Shown here: in pieces, positions 1-7,563 of the stretch | Layout of the letters: the number at the start of each line of letters is the position of its first letter | Numbering within the stretch: the first letter of the stretch is position 1 | From: Chloroflexota bacterium | GTDB lineage: Bacteria; Chloroflexota; Limnocylindria; P2-11E | Length of the DNA: 55,501 nt | Direction: 5' to 3' | Assembly: GCA_005887995.1 (NCBI GenBank) | Contig: VBJD01000033.1 | Coordinates: 1 to 55,501 of the forward strand | Notes under the pieces: generated by a model | What the model saw: only the letters and a program-made list of their open reading frames with translations | Told to the model about the DNA's origin: nothing | Database searches by the model: none | Made by a program: the position numbers and the translations under genes

Positions 1-156
1 CGCGGCGGCGGTGGGCCGAGCCGACCGCGCCTGCGGCTGGCCGCGTGGTGCCGACTCCTGTTCGCGCGCGGCTTCACGCGATGTATCACGCGGAAGATCG
101 TCTTGACGCGGCTCTGCGGCAGTGAGCGCGCGGCGTTGCTTCGGATCCATGCCCAT
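1..156 (-). CDS. N-terminus of unknown protein (cut by window edge)
   Basis: An open minus-strand frame begins with ATG at 156 and runs without a stop to base 1 (52 residues). A strong Shine-Dalgarno (GGAGGTGG, complement of 163-170) lies just upstream, which is the main support. The visible part is polar and low in complexity (many Arg, Gln, Glu, Ala, Pro), so it looks like a disordered N-terminal region. No domain can be recognised. It is divergent from the serine hydrolase gene that starts at 325. The 168 bases between them must hold both promoters, but I see no clear boxes. Confidence 0.45.
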   Translation of the reverse strand, partial: MGMDPKQRRALTAAEPRQDDLPRDTSREAAREQESAPRGQPQARSARPTAAA

Positions 157-324
157 CGCTGTCCACCTCCGTTGGGAACAGCAGCAGGTCAGATGCCGGA
201 GTGCGCCCGATGATGCTTTCGGGGGCCGTATGCTGCCCGCCGTCCGCGTCGACGAGCGCAGGGGCGACGACAAGCGCGAGCTGGTGCTCGTCGGATTCCA
301 CTGAGCGCGCGGTAGAGTCCGCGG

Positions 325-1674
325 GTGACCGAGGCGACCGCGACTCGAGATCCAGTCGACGCGATCTGGCGCGATCACGCCGTGCCGGGCGTCGCCGTTG
401 GGCTCATCGCGGATGGTGAGGAGTGGCTTTCCGGCTTCGGCGTGACGAACGTCGAGCATCCGCTGCCGGTCGATGCAGACACGCTCTTCCAGATCGGATC
501 GATCACGAAGACCTTCACGGCGACGGCGCTCATGCGACTCGTCGAGCGCGGAGACGTCGAACTGGATGCGCCGGTCCGCACGTACCTTCCCGACCTGGGG
601 CTGCGTGACGAAGATGTCGCGCGCCGCGTCACGCTCCGTCATCTGCTGACGCATCGCGGCGGTTGGTTCGGGGATTACTTCGACGACACCGGCGCGGACG
701 ACGACGCGCTCGCGCGCTACGTCGCGAACCTTCACACGCTCGAGCAGCTGACGCCGCTCGGCGCACTCTGGTCGTACAGCAACTCGGGATTCGCGCTCGC
801 GGCACGCGTGCTCGAGGTGCGGGCCGGCATGAGCGCCGAGGCGGCGCTCACCGAGCTCGTGTTGCGGCCGCTCGCGATGACGCGCTCCTTCTTCTTCGCC
901 CGCGATGCGATCACCCACCGGGTCGCGGCGGGCCACTTCGTCTACGACGACGGCACGCGCGTGGCCCGGCCGTGGTACATCCCGCGCAACGCGCACGCGA
1001 TCGGCGGGCTCATCTCGAGCGCGCGCGACATGCTGAAATACGCGCGCTTCCATCAGGGCGACGGTACTGGCGCCGACGGCGCGCGCGTTCTCTCGATCGA
1101 GTCGCTGCGCCTCATGCGCACACCGCAGGCGGCAGGACCGCTCGACGCGCACGCCGGTCTGGGCTGGTCACTTCGGGAGATCGGTGGCGTGCTCATGGCA
1201 AGTCACACCGGCGGCACGATCGGGCAGCAGGCGCTACTCGCGTGCGTGCCCGCGCGCAGCTTCGCGCTCGTCGTGCTCACGAATTCGGGCCACGGTTCGC
1301 TCGTGCATCAGGCGGTGCTCAATTGGACGCTCGCGGCGCGCCTCGGCATCCAGATCCCCGACCCGGTGCGCGAGGCACGAAGTGCGGATGAGCTCTCCGA
1401 GGTCGCCGGTGTTTACGAGAGCCCCGGCAACCACATCGAGATCAGCGTCGATGACGGCGAGCTGGTGATGCACAGCCAAACCAAGGTCTCGCTCGCGAGG
1501 GAGTACGAACGAAAGCCGCCACCGATGCCGCCCGCACGCGCGGCGTTCTGCGGAGTGGATCGCGTGCTCGTGCTCGACGGTCCCACGCGCAACGCGCAAG
1601 GCGAGTTCCTTCGTGACGCGTCGGGGAAGATCGAGTGGCTGCGGATCGGAGGACGAATCCACCGCCGCGCATAG
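325..1674 (+). CDS. Serine hydrolase, class C beta-lactamase/PBP4* family
   Basis: 449 residues from a GTG start. The penicillin-binding-type triad is visible: nucleophile motif S59-I-T-K62, Y151-S-N153, and H294-T-G-G297 in place of KTG. This matches the AmpC/esterase EstB family (beta-lactamase superfamily, Pfam Beta-lactamase). There is no signal peptide, so a cytoplasmic esterase, amidase or peptidase is more likely than a secreted beta-lactamase. The last ~100 residues form a separate region after the catalytic domain, as in many family members. Substrate cannot be told from sequence. Confidence 0.85.
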   Translation: MTEATATRDPVDAIWRDHAVPGVAVGLIADGEEWLSGFGVTNVEHPLPVDADTLFQIGSITKTFTATALMRLVERGDVELDAPVRTYLPDLGLRDEDVARRVTLRHLLTHRGGWFGDYFDDTGADDDALARYVANLHTLEQLTPLGALWSYSNSGFALAARVLEVRAGMSAEAALTELVLRPLAMTRSFFFARDAITHRVAAGHFVYDDGTRVARPWYIPRNAHAIGGLISSARDMLKYARFHQGDGTGADGARVLSIESLRLMRTPQAAGPLDAHAGLGWSLREIGGVLMASHTGGTIGQQALLACVPARSFALVVLTNSGHGSLVHQAVLNWTLAARLGIQIPDPVREARSADELSEVAGVYESPGNHIEISVDDGELVMHSQTKVSLAREYERKPPPMPPARAAFCGVDRVLVLDGPTRNAQGEFLRDASGKIEWLRIGGRIHRRA

Positions 1675-1694
1675 GCCCGGTATGTTGTGAACCG

Positions 1695-2153
1695 ATGGAC
1701 GAGGCTTCGGTCATCCGATACATCGCCCAGACGTATCCCGATACCGACGTCGTCAGTGCGGCGAACGCGACGTTCTTCTCGTGTGACCCCGAGAAGCACT
1801 GGCCGAACTTCGCGACCATCGTCACGACGGACGAGCACGACGTGGCCCCGAACCTCGACCGGCCCTCCAGGCTCGACCGACCCGGTACCTACCGCCTGAA
1901 CATCGGCGTGAGCAAGGCCACCTTCGACGCGGCGGTCGGTTCGATGTCGGAACCCGACTACGCCGCGATCGACCGGCTGATGCCGCACCCGGTCTATGCG
2001 CTGCAGCACTGGGTCTGCATCCTGAACCCGTCCGACGTGACTTTCGACGATGTGGTCAAGCCGCTGCTCGATGAGGCGCACGAGCGGGTGGCCAGGGCCA
2101 GCCGCAAGGTCGCCGCAAGAGACACGCGACGTGGTGAGAGGGAGCTGGTGTGA
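1695..2153 (+). CDS. DUF6194 family protein
   Basis: 152 residues from the ATG at 1695; the frame is open further upstream but would overlap the serine hydrolase. It shows the pattern I associate with DUF6194: a central FATIV segment, then NLDRP, RLNIGV, and PHPVYALQHW followed by a CILNP stretch. Family function is unknown; members are single-domain cytoplasmic proteins of about 150 aa. The gene follows the serine hydrolase by 20 bases and may be co-transcribed with it. Family assignment is from memory of the motif order. Confidence 0.65.
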   Translation: MDEASVIRYIAQTYPDTDVVSAANATFFSCDPEKHWPNFATIVTTDEHDVAPNLDRPSRLDRPGTYRLNIGVSKATFDAAVGSMSEPDYAAIDRLMPHPVYALQHWVCILNPSDVTFDDVVKPLLDEAHERVARASRKVAARDTRRGERELV

Positions 2154-2251
2154 GCGAGACGCCGATCGGCCCGGGCGAGGGCCGCAGCGCCAACCACGAG
2201 CGAGTGTGGGACCTGCTCGTCCTCGGCGCCGCCATCTCTTCACGCGTCTGA
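2150..2251 (+). CDS. Possible 33-aa ORF overlapping DUF6194 stop
   Basis: A GTG at 2150 overlaps the TGA of the preceding gene by 4 bases (GTGA), the coupling style used throughout this window. It encodes 33 residues ending in a short hydrophobic stretch (WDLLVLGAAI). No family is recognised. It may be a true small gene, the decayed start of a longer gene, or chance. Confidence 0.2.
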   Translation: MSETPIGPGEGRSANHERVWDLLVLGAAISSRV

Positions 2252-2283
2252 TCGCTGTCGTGAGCGGCTAAGGACCTTCGTCC

Positions 2284-2307
2284 GTATGGACGCTGCGGCG
2301 TCCATAC
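2284..2307. terminator. Perfect 10-bp hairpin, likely terminator
   Basis: Ten bases (2284-2293) are followed by a TGCG tetraloop and the exact reverse complement (2298-2307). It lies 62 bases past the tmRNA 3' end and 130 bases past the DUF6194 stop, so it could end either transcript or both. Neither strand has a strong U-tract after the stem. Confidence 0.5.
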
Positions 2308-2368
2308 AGAACTTCGTCGGCCGCGTTCCGGACGCGTGCGCGCGTCCGAACGCGACCTCCTCGTTCTG

Positions 2369-2718
2369 TGGAGATGGGGGAGGGTCGAACTCCCCGTCCA
2401 AGGCCTTTGCCGAGACCGCGTCTACGAGCGTGGCCGGCGATTTCTTTTCTCGAGGACCCGAGCGCGCACCGACGCGCTCTCGGATCGCTCCAGGTCGGCT
2501 GACTTATTCCCGCTTACCGACCATCGGGCGGGCCGCACCTCCGCTTCATCGTCCTCCCCGGCCCGCGGAGGGGAGACCGGGGGGACGTCACTGCTAGTTA
2601 GGCAGCGAGTGCGTAAGAGTTGCCAGTTGTCTGGCTGCCGTCCTGATTAACGAGGGTGAAACGGCGTCCTCGGCTCGCAGCGATCTCGCCGCTGACCCTG
2701 TCGAAACCACGCATCCCC
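2369..2718 (-). ncRNA. ssrA: Transfer-messenger RNA (tmRNA)
   Basis: About 350 nt, one-piece tmRNA that frees stalled ribosomes and tags the product for proteolysis. The 5' end is GGGGATG followed by GTGGTTTCGACAGG, the near-universal tmRNA start. The 3' end has a T-arm (GGGAG, TTCGACC, CTCCC) and then CATCTCC A, which pairs with GGGGATG over seven base pairs with one G-U. CCA is not encoded. The tag frame lies inside and ends in NSYALAA at the stop codon (2598-2600), followed by a second in-frame stop. The resume codon is probably GTT at 2651-2649 or one codon earlier, giving a tag of about 17 residues. Confidence 0.93.
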
Positions 2719-2799
2719 GTGGCCTTCGAAAAGGCACCATCAATCTTAACCGGCGTGAGCGACGCTCCATTCCGTCGCCGCGCTAGCGTGACCATCACG

Positions 2800-3444
2800 A
2801 TGAGATCGACCGCGGCAGCTGCGGCACCCACGTCGTCCGCGATCGGCGCCGTTCGCTACGTCGCGATCGGCGCGTCGGACGCGGTCGGCGTGGGCGCGAG
2901 CGATCCGCCGACGGGGTCGTGGCCGGCACGAGTCGCCGCGCATCTGCCGCCGGGCAGTGCGTTCGTCAACGTCGGCGTCTCGGGGTCGACGGCGCCGCAG
3001 GCGCAGGAGCAGCAGCTGCCGCGCGCCATCGCGCAGCGGCCGAACATCGTGTCGATCTGGCTCGCGGTCAACGACATGAATGCGCAGATCCCACCGGAGA
3101 CGTACGCGAGCGCGCTCGGCAAGATCGTCGCGGGCCTCGTACGCGCGACTGACGCGAAGATCTTCGTCGGCAACGTGCCCGACATCCGCGGCGTGCCGGC
3201 CTACAAGGACGTCGACAAGGATCTGCTGTTCGGGCAGATCGGCGCTTACAACGAGGCCGTCGCGTCCGTCGTGCGAGCGCATCCCGGGCGCGCGTTCGCC
3301 GTCGACCTCTTGACCGGAAGCGCGCCGCTCGTCTCGACGATGACCGTGTCCGAGGACGGCTTCCATCCGTCGGATGAGGGCTACCGGCTCATCGCCGACC
3401 GCTTCACAAAGAGGATGCGCGAAGAGGGCGTCCCGCTTCGCTAG
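2800..3444 (+). CDS. SGNH/GDSL-type hydrolase
   Basis: 214 residues from ATG 2800; an in-frame GTG at 2788 is the alternative. Earlier in-frame ATGs lie inside the tmRNA gene and are unlikely. SGNH blocks are visible: block I as AIGASD near residue 22, block II as NVGVSGS, block III as WLAVND, and block V as DGFHPSD, which supplies the catalytic Asp and His. This is the TesA/lysophospholipase-like or rhamnogalacturonan-acetylesterase-like fold, so an esterase or lipase. The N-terminus is Ala-rich but no convincing signal peptide is seen. Its stop shares the palindrome CTAG with the convergent MFS gene. Confidence 0.8.
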   Translation: MRSTAAAAAPTSSAIGAVRYVAIGASDAVGVGASDPPTGSWPARVAAHLPPGSAFVNVGVSGSTAPQAQEQQLPRAIAQRPNIVSIWLAVNDMNAQIPPETYASALGKIVAGLVRATDAKIFVGNVPDIRGVPAYKDVDKDLLFGQIGAYNEAVASVVRAHPGRAFAVDLLTGSAPLVSTMTVSEDGFHPSDEGYRLIADRFTKRMREEGVPLR

Positions 3445-4655
3445 GTCGCGGTCGCGACCTCGACCTGGGGCGCGGGCTTCGCCGGCTCGCGCGCGAGACC
3501 GGCCATGATGATCGTGCCGGCGACCATGAACCCAAGACCAATGAGGATCACGCCGCGCGGATCGAGCACGCCGAGCAAGAACGAGGCGGCGAACGGGGCG
3601 AGCGTCCCGCGGATGCCGAGGAGCAGCGACTGCGCCGCGGCGTAATCAGCGATCCGATCGGGCCGCGCGAGCTGCACGATGTTCGTGTGATACGTGAGTT
3701 CGCCACTTGCCTGCGCGAAGCCGGCCACGAGGGCGACCGGGAGCAAGAACCAGTAGCTCGGCGAGACGATGTAGCCGATCGGGACGACGAGGATGAGGAG
3801 CGTTCCGATGAACGTCTGCCGTAGGGACGAGCCTCGGTCGATGAGGTGTCCGATGACGATGTACGCGCCGACCATCGTCGCCGATGTCACCGCGGAGAGG
3901 ATGCCGATGAACGTGTTCGGTGCATCAAACCGGTCGACGAGCATGATCGGGAAGACCGCGAAATTCATGAGGTTCCCCCAGCCGAACACGGCGAAGGAGA
4001 GCAAGAGCCGCCGGTAACGATGGTCCCGCCATACGTCTCGCGCGATCGCGACGATCGGTCGGCGCGTCCCGAATCCACCCGCGCCTTCGTGCTTGATGTT
4101 GAAGAAGGCGATCGCGCCGGGGAGGGATAGGAGCGCCGCGCCTGCGAACACCCACTGCGCGGGGACGACGTCGATGAACGTTCCCGCGAGCGCAGCTGAT
4201 GCGATGGCAGCGATCGAGGCGCCGACCCGTACCTTGCCCATGACATACGCGCGCTCGCTGTCCGGGTAGATGCCACGCATGAGCGCCGTGTACGCCGCGA
4301 CGTTCGAGATCGCGATGATCCAGAACGCCACCGTCGTGATCGCGAGCATGAGCGGCGTCGTCGCGACGAGCATGCCTGCGACGAACAGCGAACGCGAGAT
4401 CGTCGAGGCCCCCGCGACGACCGGCACGGGGCGAAGGTGCGCGTAGAGGTAAGTGAAGAACGGCGCCAGCAGATGGCCGACGAAGGGTGCTCCCACGATG
4501 ATCGCGACGTCCGTCGGACTTCCGCCCATCCGCCGCACGACGACAGGCATGAATGTGACGAGCACCGAGACGAAAATGCCCGAGCAGATCGCCCCGAAGA
4601 CGTCGATCTGGAAGTTCCGCCGCACGCGCGATGGCAGCCAGTTGGGGTCCGTCAC
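3441..4655 (-). CDS. MFS transporter
   Basis: 404 residues from a GTG start, with about twelve hydrophobic segments across the length and a short basic loop after the first two. This is the usual size and shape of a major facilitator permease of the inner membrane. The YLGKxR-like cytoplasmic loop is weak, and no substrate-specific motif is recognised. It is convergent with the SGNH hydrolase, the two stops overlapping at CTAG (3441-3444). About 67 bases separate its start from the end of jag, which runs in the same direction, so it may be distal to that operon. Confidence 0.75.
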   Translation of the reverse strand: MTDPNWLPSRVRRNFQIDVFGAICSGIFVSVLVTFMPVVVRRMGGSPTDVAIIVGAPFVGHLLAPFFTYLYAHLRPVPVVAGASTISRSLFVAGMLVATTPLMLAITTVAFWIIAISNVAAYTALMRGIYPDSERAYVMGKVRVGASIAAIASAALAGTFIDVVPAQWVFAGAALLSLPGAIAFFNIKHEGAGGFGTRRPIVAIARDVWRDHRYRRLLLSFAVFGWGNLMNFAVFPIMLVDRFDAPNTFIGILSAVTSATMVGAYIVIGHLIDRGSSLRQTFIGTLLILVVPIGYIVSPSYWFLLPVALVAGFAQASGELTYHTNIVQLARPDRIADYAAAQSLLLGIRGTLAPFAASFLLGVLDPRGVILIGLGFMVAGTIIMAGLAREPAKPAPQVEVATAT

Positions 4656-4722
4656 CGTGTGACCCTAACGTCCGACCGAGGGGTGCGTCACTCCTTGTAA
4701 CGCCAGGCGCGCAGGCGTCCGG

Positions 4723-5601
4723 TTAGCGATCGGGACGGGGTCGATATCCGCCGGGTCGCGGGCCGCCGAAGGAGCGGCGGGGACCCCCGAAGCCACCGCC
4801 GCCTCCGCCGTACGGACGGCGGAAGCCGCCGGCAGGCCGGCGCATCGGACCGCGTGCGCCCGGTGCGGTCGAGGAGATGACGACGCGCCGGTTCGGCTCG
4901 AGGCCGACCGACTCGGTGCGCACGCCGCCGGTCTCCTGCACGACCAGATGCACGATGCGACGCTCGTACGCGAGCATCGGCTCGAGCGTCACCGCCGATC
5001 CGGTCGCCTTCACGCGCGCCGCGACACGGCTCGCCATCTCGCGAAGCTGATCCTCGCGACGACGCCGGTAGCCCTCGATGTCGACGGCGACGTGGACCGA
5101 GCGCCCGACCCTCTTCGAGGTGATCGCGCTCACGATCTGCTGGAGCGCGACGAGGTTCTCACCGCCACGCCCGATGAGCGCGCCGAGCTCACCGCCGCTC
5201 ACGTCGAGTCCGTCCTCGCGAGATTGCTCGCCGTACGTGACCTCCGCCTCGACGCCCATCCTCGCGAGCAGGTCGCGGAGGATCGTCGCGCCCTGCGCGA
5301 GATCCTCGGCGAACGCGGGAGGCGCTTCGTCCTCGTCGCGAGCGGCTGCTCGCTCCGCCGGGGAGTGGCGCGGTACCTCGGCCTCGTCGACCGTGGGCTC
5401 CGGCTCAGCTACCGCGTCCTCCTGGTAGGAGAGCAGGACGCGAGCGTCGTCTCCGCCCATGCCCAGGACGTTCGCGGGCTTGCCCTTCTCGAGCACCTCG
5501 ATGTCGACATCGGTGCGCTTTCGTCCGAGCGAGCGCAGACCGCGCTCGATCGCTTCTTCCACGGTGCGCCCGGTGAATTCCTCTCCACGCAGTGGGCTCA
5601 T
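4723..5601 (-). CDS. jag: Jag/SpoIIIJ-associated RNA-binding protein (KH-R3H)
   Basis: 292 residues from ATG 5601, chosen because a good Shine-Dalgarno (GGAGGGG) precedes it and its ATGA overlaps the yidC stop. Domains in order: Jag_N (about 1-50, with GRTVEEAIERGL and VLEKGKPAN), an acidic linker, a KH domain with the GRGGENL loop, and an R3H domain near the C-terminus (residues RRREDQL to VHLVV). A Gly/Arg/Pro-rich tail follows (last ~40 residues, with six Gly in a row), which most Jag proteins lack. Jag homologues bind RNA and affect cell-wall synthesis and division. It is the last gene of the rpmH-rnpA-yidD-yidC-jag block. Confidence 0.93.
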   Translation of the reverse strand: MSPLRGEEFTGRTVEEAIERGLRSLGRKRTDVDIEVLEKGKPANVLGMGGDDARVLLSYQEDAVAEPEPTVDEAEVPRHSPAERAAARDEDEAPPAFAEDLAQGATILRDLLARMGVEAEVTYGEQSREDGLDVSGGELGALIGRGGENLVALQQIVSAITSKRVGRSVHVAVDIEGYRRRREDQLREMASRVAARVKATGSAVTLEPMLAYERRIVHLVVQETGGVRTESVGLEPNRRVVISSTAPGARGPMRRPAGGFRRPYGGGGGGFGGPRRSFGGPRPGGYRPRPDR

Positions 5602-6578
5602 CGCCTTCCCCTCCGTCGTCCGCGACGCCTTCCTCCAGCGCGCGCGGTATCGCCATCGCCGTTGCCATCGCCGTTGCCGTTCCCGCCGCTGCGCGCTCCG
5701 GCGCGCTCGAGATCCGCGCGGCCCTCGCGCACGATCTCCGCGGTCTCGCGCTTCATCGCCTTGTCCGCCGGCGTCGCGACCCCGCGCAGGAACGGCAGGT
5801 ACTTCGGGAGCTGTCCCCACCCGCTCACGAAGTACTGCTGCACGATCTGGAACAGCGTCGTCGCGATCCAGTAGAGCGTCAGTCCGGCCGGGAATGACGC
5901 GCCGAGGAACACTGTCATGAGCGGGAACGTGTAGGCCATCGACTGGAACATGCGCGCGTTCGGATCACTCGTCGCGACCGGCTTCGCCGGCATCGCCATG
6001 ACCGACGCGACGAGCTGCACCGCTCCGGCGAGCACCGGAAGGACGAAGAACGGATCGCGTTCGTGCAGCCCATTGAGCCAGGGGATCCAATGGGCACTCG
6101 TGTCGAGCGTGCCGCCCTCGGGGATCGCGTTGGGGATGAGCGGAAGAAGGATGCGGCTCGCCTCGTCGTGCGTGAGCGATGAAAGGCACGAGGCGCCGAG
6201 CGAATGCCCGAGGCCGCAGCCGAGCTGCACGAGCGCGGAGTACAGCGCGAAGAGGATGGGCAACTGCAGCACCAGCGGCAGACAACCCGCTGCGGGGTTC
6301 ACGCCGCGCTCCTTGTAGAGCTTCATCTGCTCTTCGGAGAAGCGCTGGCGGTCCTTGCCGTACTTCGCCTTGAGCTCGTTCATCGCGGGCCCGAGTTCCT
6401 GCATCGCGCGCTGTGAGCGGATCTGTGTGACGTACAGCGGATACACCGCGAGGCGGATGGCGATCGTCAGCAGGATGATCGCGAGGCCGAAGTCCCTCGC
6501 GAGGGAGTAGAAGAAGAGCGCGACCGCCATGAGCGGGTGGACGAGGAACGCGTCCCACGGCGCCTCAAGGAAGGGCAT
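5598..6578 (-). CDS. yidC: Membrane protein insertase YidC/Oxa1
   Basis: 326 residues. It inserts Sec-dependent and independent proteins into the membrane. The YidC core is clear: a first membrane segment around residues 27-50, the RxxQRAMQELGP and KYGKDRQRF cytoplasmic hairpin, then AAGCLPLVLQLPILFALY, and later segments ending in GLTLYWIATTLFQIVQQ. There is no large periplasmic P1 domain, as expected for a monoderm-type YidC. The C-terminal tail has a GN-GDGNGDGD stretch and a run of Arg residues that could bind ribosomes. The stop overlaps the jag start by 4 bases. Confidence 0.95.
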   Translation of the reverse strand: MPFLEAPWDAFLVHPLMAVALFFYSLARDFGLAIILLTIAIRLAVYPLYVTQIRSQRAMQELGPAMNELKAKYGKDRQRFSEEQMKLYKERGVNPAAGCLPLVLQLPILFALYSALVQLGCGLGHSLGASCLSSLTHDEASRILLPLIPNAIPEGGTLDTSAHWIPWLNGLHERDPFFVLPVLAGAVQLVASVMAMPAKPVATSDPNARMFQSMAYTFPLMTVFLGASFPAGLTLYWIATTLFQIVQQYFVSGWGQLPKYLPFLRGVATPADKAMKRETAEIVREGRADLERAGARSGGNGNGDGNGDGDTARAGGRRRGRRRGRR

Positions 6579-6599
6579 CTACCTGATCACCATCCCTCG

Positions 6600-6827
6600 T
6601 TACCGCGCGCCCTTGCCCGCGGGTACCGGGTCGTAGCCGCCGCGCGAGAACGGGTTGCACGAGAGCACGCGCCGCGCAGCGAGGAGGCTGCCCATCAGCA
6701 GGCCCCGCTGTTCGATCGCCTCGATCGCGTACTCCGAGCAGGTCGGCGTGTATCGGCAGGCCGGCGGCAGCTCGGGGCTGATCCGCGCCTTGTAGAACCG
6801 CAGCAGGCGGAGCACGAGGAACTTCAT
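6600..6827 (-). CDS. yidD: Membrane protein insertion efficiency factor YidD
   Basis: 75 residues with the family signature: an amphipathic N-terminus ([13 protein letters not shown]), then [16 protein letters not shown], then [13 protein letters not shown]. The conserved cysteines are present. YidD is a small membrane-associated protein that helps YidC-mediated insertion. Its ATG overlaps the rnpA stop by 4 bases, and it sits 21 bases before yidC. Confidence 0.95.
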   Translation of the reverse strand: MKFLVLRLLRFYKARISPELPPACRYTPTCSEYAIEAIEQRGLLMGSLLAARRVLSCNPFSRGGYDPVPAGKGAR

Positions 6828-7159
6828 CGCCGTTCGCCGTCCAGTACCGTCGCGGCTTCGTCGCGGAGCTGTGGGAAGGGCGCGACGAGCGCCTCGCGCC
6901 GCGCGCTCACCACGATGTCGAGGCCGCTCGTCGGTCGCCCTGACGTCGTCGCGATGCGGAACGCCTCGCGTACGCGCCGGCGTGCGCGGTTCCGAGCCAC
7001 CGCAGATCCGACGCTGCGCGGCGCCACGACCGCCACGCGCACATCAGGCTCATTCGTCTGGCGCACGCGCGCGCTGAACGTGTCCTTGCGCACCGAACGG
7101 CCCTCTTTGCGGACGAGTTCGATATCGGCCGAGCGCCGCAAGCGCGCGGCGCGTACCAC
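6824..7159 (-). CDS. rnpA: Ribonuclease P protein component
   Basis: 111 residues from a GTG start. The diagnostic RNR motif is present ([14 protein letters not shown], about residues 55-68), and a basic profile covers the whole protein. It binds RNase P RNA and assists 5' maturation of tRNA and tmRNA. It lies 12 bases after rpmH, in the conserved bacterial order. Confidence 0.95.
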   Translation of the reverse strand: MVRAARLRRSADIELVRKEGRSVRKDTFSARVRQTNEPDVRVAVVAPRSVGSAVARNRARRRVREAFRIATTSGRPTSGLDIVVSARREALVAPFPQLRDEAATVLDGERR

Positions 7160-7171
7160 GTCGGCGCTTAC

Positions 7172-7309
7172 CTAGACGACAGTGATGCGCTTGCGGCCAC
7201 GCGCGCGACGCTTCGAGAGCACCTTCCGGCCACCGGTGGTCTTCATTCGCGCGCGAAAACCGTGCACTCGCGCGCGACGGCGCGTCTTCGGCTGATACGT
7301 GCGCTTCAC
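7172..7309 (-). CDS. rpmH: 50S ribosomal protein L34
   Basis: 45 residues from the GTG at 7309, with a Shine-Dalgarno (GGAGAAGGG) upstream. It begins with [20 protein letters not shown], the universal L34 start, and ends in a very basic KRRARGRKR segment. It heads the minus-strand operon that reads through rnpA, yidD, yidC and jag, divergent from dnaA. Confidence 0.97.
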   Translation of the reverse strand: MKRTYQPKTRRRARVHGFRARMKTTGGRKVLSKRRARGRKRITVV

Positions 7310-7563
7310 GATCGAGTCCCTTCTCCCCGGAGAACAACGAATCGCGTGACTGAACGCGATCAGGGCGAATCTGTGCGTTCGAGTGTATCGCGCGCGTCGG
7401 GTGTGCGCTCGTCGTATGGTTGCCCGCTCATTCGACGCGGTGCTACTGTTCGTCGGCTTCCAGCGGCGGACTTCCGGCATCGTCTTCATCGGTGTGGTGA
7501 TCTCGCGCATCGGCATTTGTGGGGAGCGTCATCATCGTGTTCGAGCGGAGAGAAGGCGAGCCG
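7310..7563. promoter_or_regulatory. rpmH-dnaA divergent intergenic region
   Basis: 254 bases hold the upstream signals of both the rpmH operon and dnaA. I see no canonical DnaA box (TTATCCACA) here, unlike the region after dnaA. A purine-rich Shine-Dalgarno (GGAGAGAAGG) ends about 8 bases before the TTG at 7564 and supports that codon as the dnaA start. No confident -35/-10 pair stands out. Confidence 0.5.

Noticed and set aside
86-301. 71-codon minus-strand frame near the left edge
   Set aside because: It lacks a ribosome binding site and overlaps the frame starting at 156, which has a strong Shine-Dalgarno.
325-1674. Beta-lactamase resistance gene
   Set aside because: No signal peptide, and the third motif is HTG rather than KTG, so an esterase or peptidase is more likely.
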